DNA of 64,000 bases from Fuerstiella sp. (GTDB taxonomy: Bacteria; Planctomycetota; Planctomycetia; Planctomycetales; Planctomycetaceae). The position numbers were made by a program, and so were the translations under genes. The DNA lies in NCBI GenBank assembly GCA_022843805.1, contig JALHMY010000019.1:1-64000 (forward strand), written 5' to 3'. A model generated the notes under the pieces. It had not been told where the DNA came from. It saw only the letters and a program-made list of their open reading frames with translations, and did not search any database. This document shows positions 61,939 to 64,000 of this stretch, piece by piece (position 1 is the stretch's first letter; each line of letters opens with the position of its first letter).

Positions 61939-63204
61939 ATGAATTCCGTTTCAGCCAGACATATCACTCCGACTGATATTGAGCGGATTGTTCCGTTTGA
62001 AGTGCTGATTGACCGAATTGCTGCAGATCGTGAATCTGCATGGATCAGTTGTCGACGAATGCTTCACGCTGCCCCGGAGCCCAGTGGACAGGAGACGGCG
62101 ACCAGCCAGTTTATCGTCTCAAGACTCAGCACACCTCTGATTACAGCCGCAATACCGCCGAGGGGAGTGGGGGTCATTGCCGACCTGAAGATTGGAGCTG
62201 TCACCGAGGCAACTCGAGTGATCGCGGTGCGAGCCGACATTGACGCTCTGCGGATGCCTGACAAAAAATCGGTTGCGTACTGTTCGGGCAGAGCCGGGCT
62301 GGCACATGCCTGCGGACATGACGCTCATACAACGGTTGTCCTTGCCACGGCCGAACTGCTTCAGACGGTGGCCCGAACCTCGCAGGAGTCAGAACTTCCG
62401 GCCATTCATATCCGTTTTCTGTTTCAGGCGGCTGAAGAGACGGGGGAAGGCGCCTTGTGGATGATTGAAGACGGAGGCCTTGAAGGAGTTTCCGCAATCC
62501 TCGGCCTGCACGTCGATCCTCAGATTCGTGCGGGGCGTATTGGAATTCGTTACGGAGTGTTGACAGCGCAGGTTGACGAGCTGCATTTTGTTGTTGAGGG
62601 ACGAGGCGGGCATGCGGCTCGTCCGCAGCACACCACCGATCCGATTGCGGCGGCTGTGATGCTGATTTCCACACTTTATCAGACGATTCCTCGGCAGGCG
62701 GACGCGCTGACACCCACCGTTTTCACCATCGGTTCAGTTCATGGGGGAACCGCGTCGAATATTATTCCGGATCGCGTCGAGATTTCCGGAACTCTGCGAA
62801 CAACCGATGCGGAAACTCGCCTGCGTGTGATCGGACTGATTCGCCACACATGCGAAGCGATCTCACTGACGACGGGCAGCAAAATTGATGTCGGGTTCTC
62901 CAGCCCGCTTGGTTCGGTGATCAATGACCCGGTCGTTACGTCCGCATTTGAGGCGTCAGCCCGCCAGGTTGTCGGTGATCAGGGAATCGTGATCATCGAG
63001 AAACCCAGTATGGGCGGAGAAGACTTCGCGAACTACATCGATCGGGTTCGGGGCGCGCAGATACGACTGGGATGTGCGGGAGAACAGTCAGACTGGCCCC
63101 TCCTGCATTCGCCGGTGTTCGATATCGATGAAAAGGCAATTGCTGTCGGAGCCCGGGTGATGGCCAGAACTGCTCTTTTGCTGGCAATGATTGCCCGCGA
63201 CTGA
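61939..63204 (+). CDS. M20-family amidohydrolase (M20D type)
   Basis: 421-aa enzyme from ATG 61939, with AGGAG six to eight bases upstream. The family motif 'HACGHDAHTTVVLATAELL' has Cys125, His127 and His130; 'LFQAAEETGEGALWMIEDGGLEGV' has the catalytic Glu pair; further on come 'GLHVDPQIRAG', 'GRGGHAARPQHTTDPI' and 'SMGGEDFANYI'. These match N-acyl-amino-acid/hippurate-type deacylases of the M20D group. The substrate is unknown. The open frame reaches back to 61549 only through repeat DNA. It precedes a ligase-like gene by 69 bases. Confidence 0.93.
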   Translation: MNSVSARHITPTDIERIVPFEVLIDRIAADRESAWISCRRMLHAAPEPSGQETATSQFIVSRLSTPLITAAIPPRGVGVIADLKIGAVTEATRVIAVRADIDALRMPDKKSVAYCSGRAGLAHACGHDAHTTVVLATAELLQTVARTSQESELPAIHIRFLFQAAEETGEGALWMIEDGGLEGVSAILGLHVDPQIRAGRIGIRYGVLTAQVDELHFVVEGRGGHAARPQHTTDPIAAAVMLISTLYQTIPRQADALTPTVFTIGSVHGGTASNIIPDRVEISGTLRTTDAETRLRVIGLIRHTCEAISLTTGSKIDVGFSSPLGSVINDPVVTSAFEASARQVVGDQGIVIIEKPSMGGEDFANYIDRVRGAQIRLGCAGEQSDWPLLHSPVFDIDEKAIAVGARVMARTALLLAMIARD

Positions 63205-63273
63205 CCTCGCCGTTTAGATTTCCGTATTCTGGTCCCTGCTCTCGCCACCTCCCTGCCTTCGGAAAAAAATCAA

Positions 63274-64000
63274 ATGCCGGTGATGCGATTCACTCCGAAC
63301 ATTTATCCGACTGTCGGAGTTGAAATTGAACTGCAGCTGGTCGATTCGGATGACATGTCGCTTTCCAGCTGCATCGAGGAGGTGCTTGCCGCCATTCCTC
63401 CTCATCTGCAGGGGTCGGTTAAGCCGGAACTGATGCAGTGCTACGTGGAAATCAATACCCGGATCTGCAAAACCGTTCGCGAGGTGGGCGACGACCTGCG
63501 CGAAAAGCTCACTGTGCTTGAGCGGAAGGTGGAGCCGCTTGGAATCCAGCTCTTCTGGGCCGCCACACATCCGTTTTCTTCCTGGAGACACCAGAAAATT
63601 ACGGTGAACGATCGATATTACCGCCTTGTTGCCCTGATGGAAGATGTGGCCAGACGACTGGTGACCTTTGGGCTTCATGTTCATGTGGGTGTCGATACCG
63701 GCGACAAGGCGGTGATGATCTGCGACCGCATGCAACAGCATCTGCCACTATTGCTTGCCTTGTCTGCCAATTCACCATTCTGGGAAGGCAGAAACACAGG
63801 ACTTCGCTCCAATCGATCCAAAATCATGGAAGGATTGCCGACTGCCGGGCTGCCCTACCAGATGAGGAACTGGAGTGAGTATGTCTGGCTGGTGAAGCAT
63901 CTGATCGATACAGGTTTTATCAATTCGATTCGTGAGATCTGGTGGGATATTCGGCCTCACCATCACTTTGGCACGGTGGAGATTCGCGTTTGCGATGTCC
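63274..64000 (+). CDS. Carboxylate-amine ligase, YbdK-type (glutamate-cysteine ligase family), partial
   Basis: The gene runs off the window end; the first 242 codons are seen. It starts 'MPVMRFTPNIYPTVGVEIELQLVD' (two ATGs at 63274 and 63283). The N-terminal 'GVEIELQLVD' is the GCS2/YbdK signature, followed by 'KPELMQCYVEINTRICKTVREV', 'AATHPFSSW', 'TFGLHVHVGVDTGD', 'LLALSANSPFWEGRNTGLRSNR' and 'EIWWDIRPHHHFGTVEIRVCDV', all characteristic of the family. YbdK has weak glutamate-cysteine ligase activity in vitro; true function is unclear. Probably co-transcribed with the M20 gene. Confidence 0.92.
   Translation, partial: MPVMRFTPNIYPTVGVEIELQLVDSDDMSLSSCIEEVLAAIPPHLQGSVKPELMQCYVEINTRICKTVREVGDDLREKLTVLERKVEPLGIQLFWAATHPFSSWRHQKITVNDRYYRLVALMEDVARRLVTFGLHVHVGVDTGDKAVMICDRMQQHLPLLLALSANSPFWEGRNTGLRSNRSKIMEGLPTAGLPYQMRNWSEYVWLVKHLIDTGFINSIREIWWDIRPHHHFGTVEIRVCDV

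Overview
The window looks like a chromosomal segment of a planctomycete (phylum Planctomycetota). The evidence is the density of families typical of that phylum: a DUF1559 pseudopilin-like protein, DUF1501, DUF1549/DUF1553, a PSCyt1-type cytochrome fused to WD40 repeats, PPC-domain and DNRLRE proteins, a DUF4159-MoxR-DUF58-BatA operon, an M50 peptidase fused to a HlyD-like adaptor, and a gamma-carboxylase-like (HTTM) protein. Base composition is moderately GC-rich and even. No rRNA, tRNA, CRISPR array or prophage was seen. The only intact mobile element is one IS1634-like insertion sequence.

Layout. 1-6.9 kb: a dispersed repeat, a CBS-pair protein, a secreted TPR/metallopeptidase protein, a two-gene ATPase + TOPRIM-like operon (possible defence module) and a secreted protein with a clear terminator. 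7.2-19.9 kb: one long leftward operon, DUF4159 - MoxR ATPase - DUF58 - BatA/vWA - giant Gln-rich coiled-coil membrane protein - vWA/amidotransferase-like membrane protein - caspase-like (C13) protein. The last four genes are linked by 4-base ATGA overlaps. 20-25.5 kb: a phosphofructokinase, a phytase-like esterase, a Gfo/Idh/MocA oxidoreductase, YjbQ and thymidine kinase. 25.5-28 kb: a tandem copy of the dispersed repeat, ppnP and a small Cys-rich secreted protein. 28-31 kb: a zinc-ribbon membrane protein. 31-35 kb: a leftward three-gene operon (48-aa protein, zinc-ribbon protein, CpsD/Wzc-like P-loop protein) divergent from an orphan response regulator. 35-38.4 kb: DUF1559, a lipoprotein and an HTTM protein. 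38.4-51.7 kb: rightward genes for mostly exported proteins, namely a metallophosphoesterase, DNRLRE, DUF1501, a cytosolic protein resembling the animal FAM78 family, a PPC protein, DUF1549/1553, cytochrome-WD40 and a PQQ-type propeller. 52-54.1 kb: the IS. 54.2-57.8 kb: a HlyD-like adaptor and an M50-HlyD fusion. 58-64 kb: an HD phosphohydrolase, infA, rnhA, a secreted protein, a 38-bp repeat array, an M20 amidohydrolase and a YbdK-like ligase cut by the window end.

The most interesting items are (1) the apparent bacterial FAM78-like protein at 42362-43513; (2) the 31060-33970 operon, which includes a 48-aa GTG-start gene with a strong Shine-Dalgarno; (3) the caspase-like protein ending the MoxR/vWA operon; (4) the ATPase + TOPRIM-like pair; and (5) several families of intergenic palindromic repeats. 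Functional statements come from recognised motifs and family knowledge; no database search was run.
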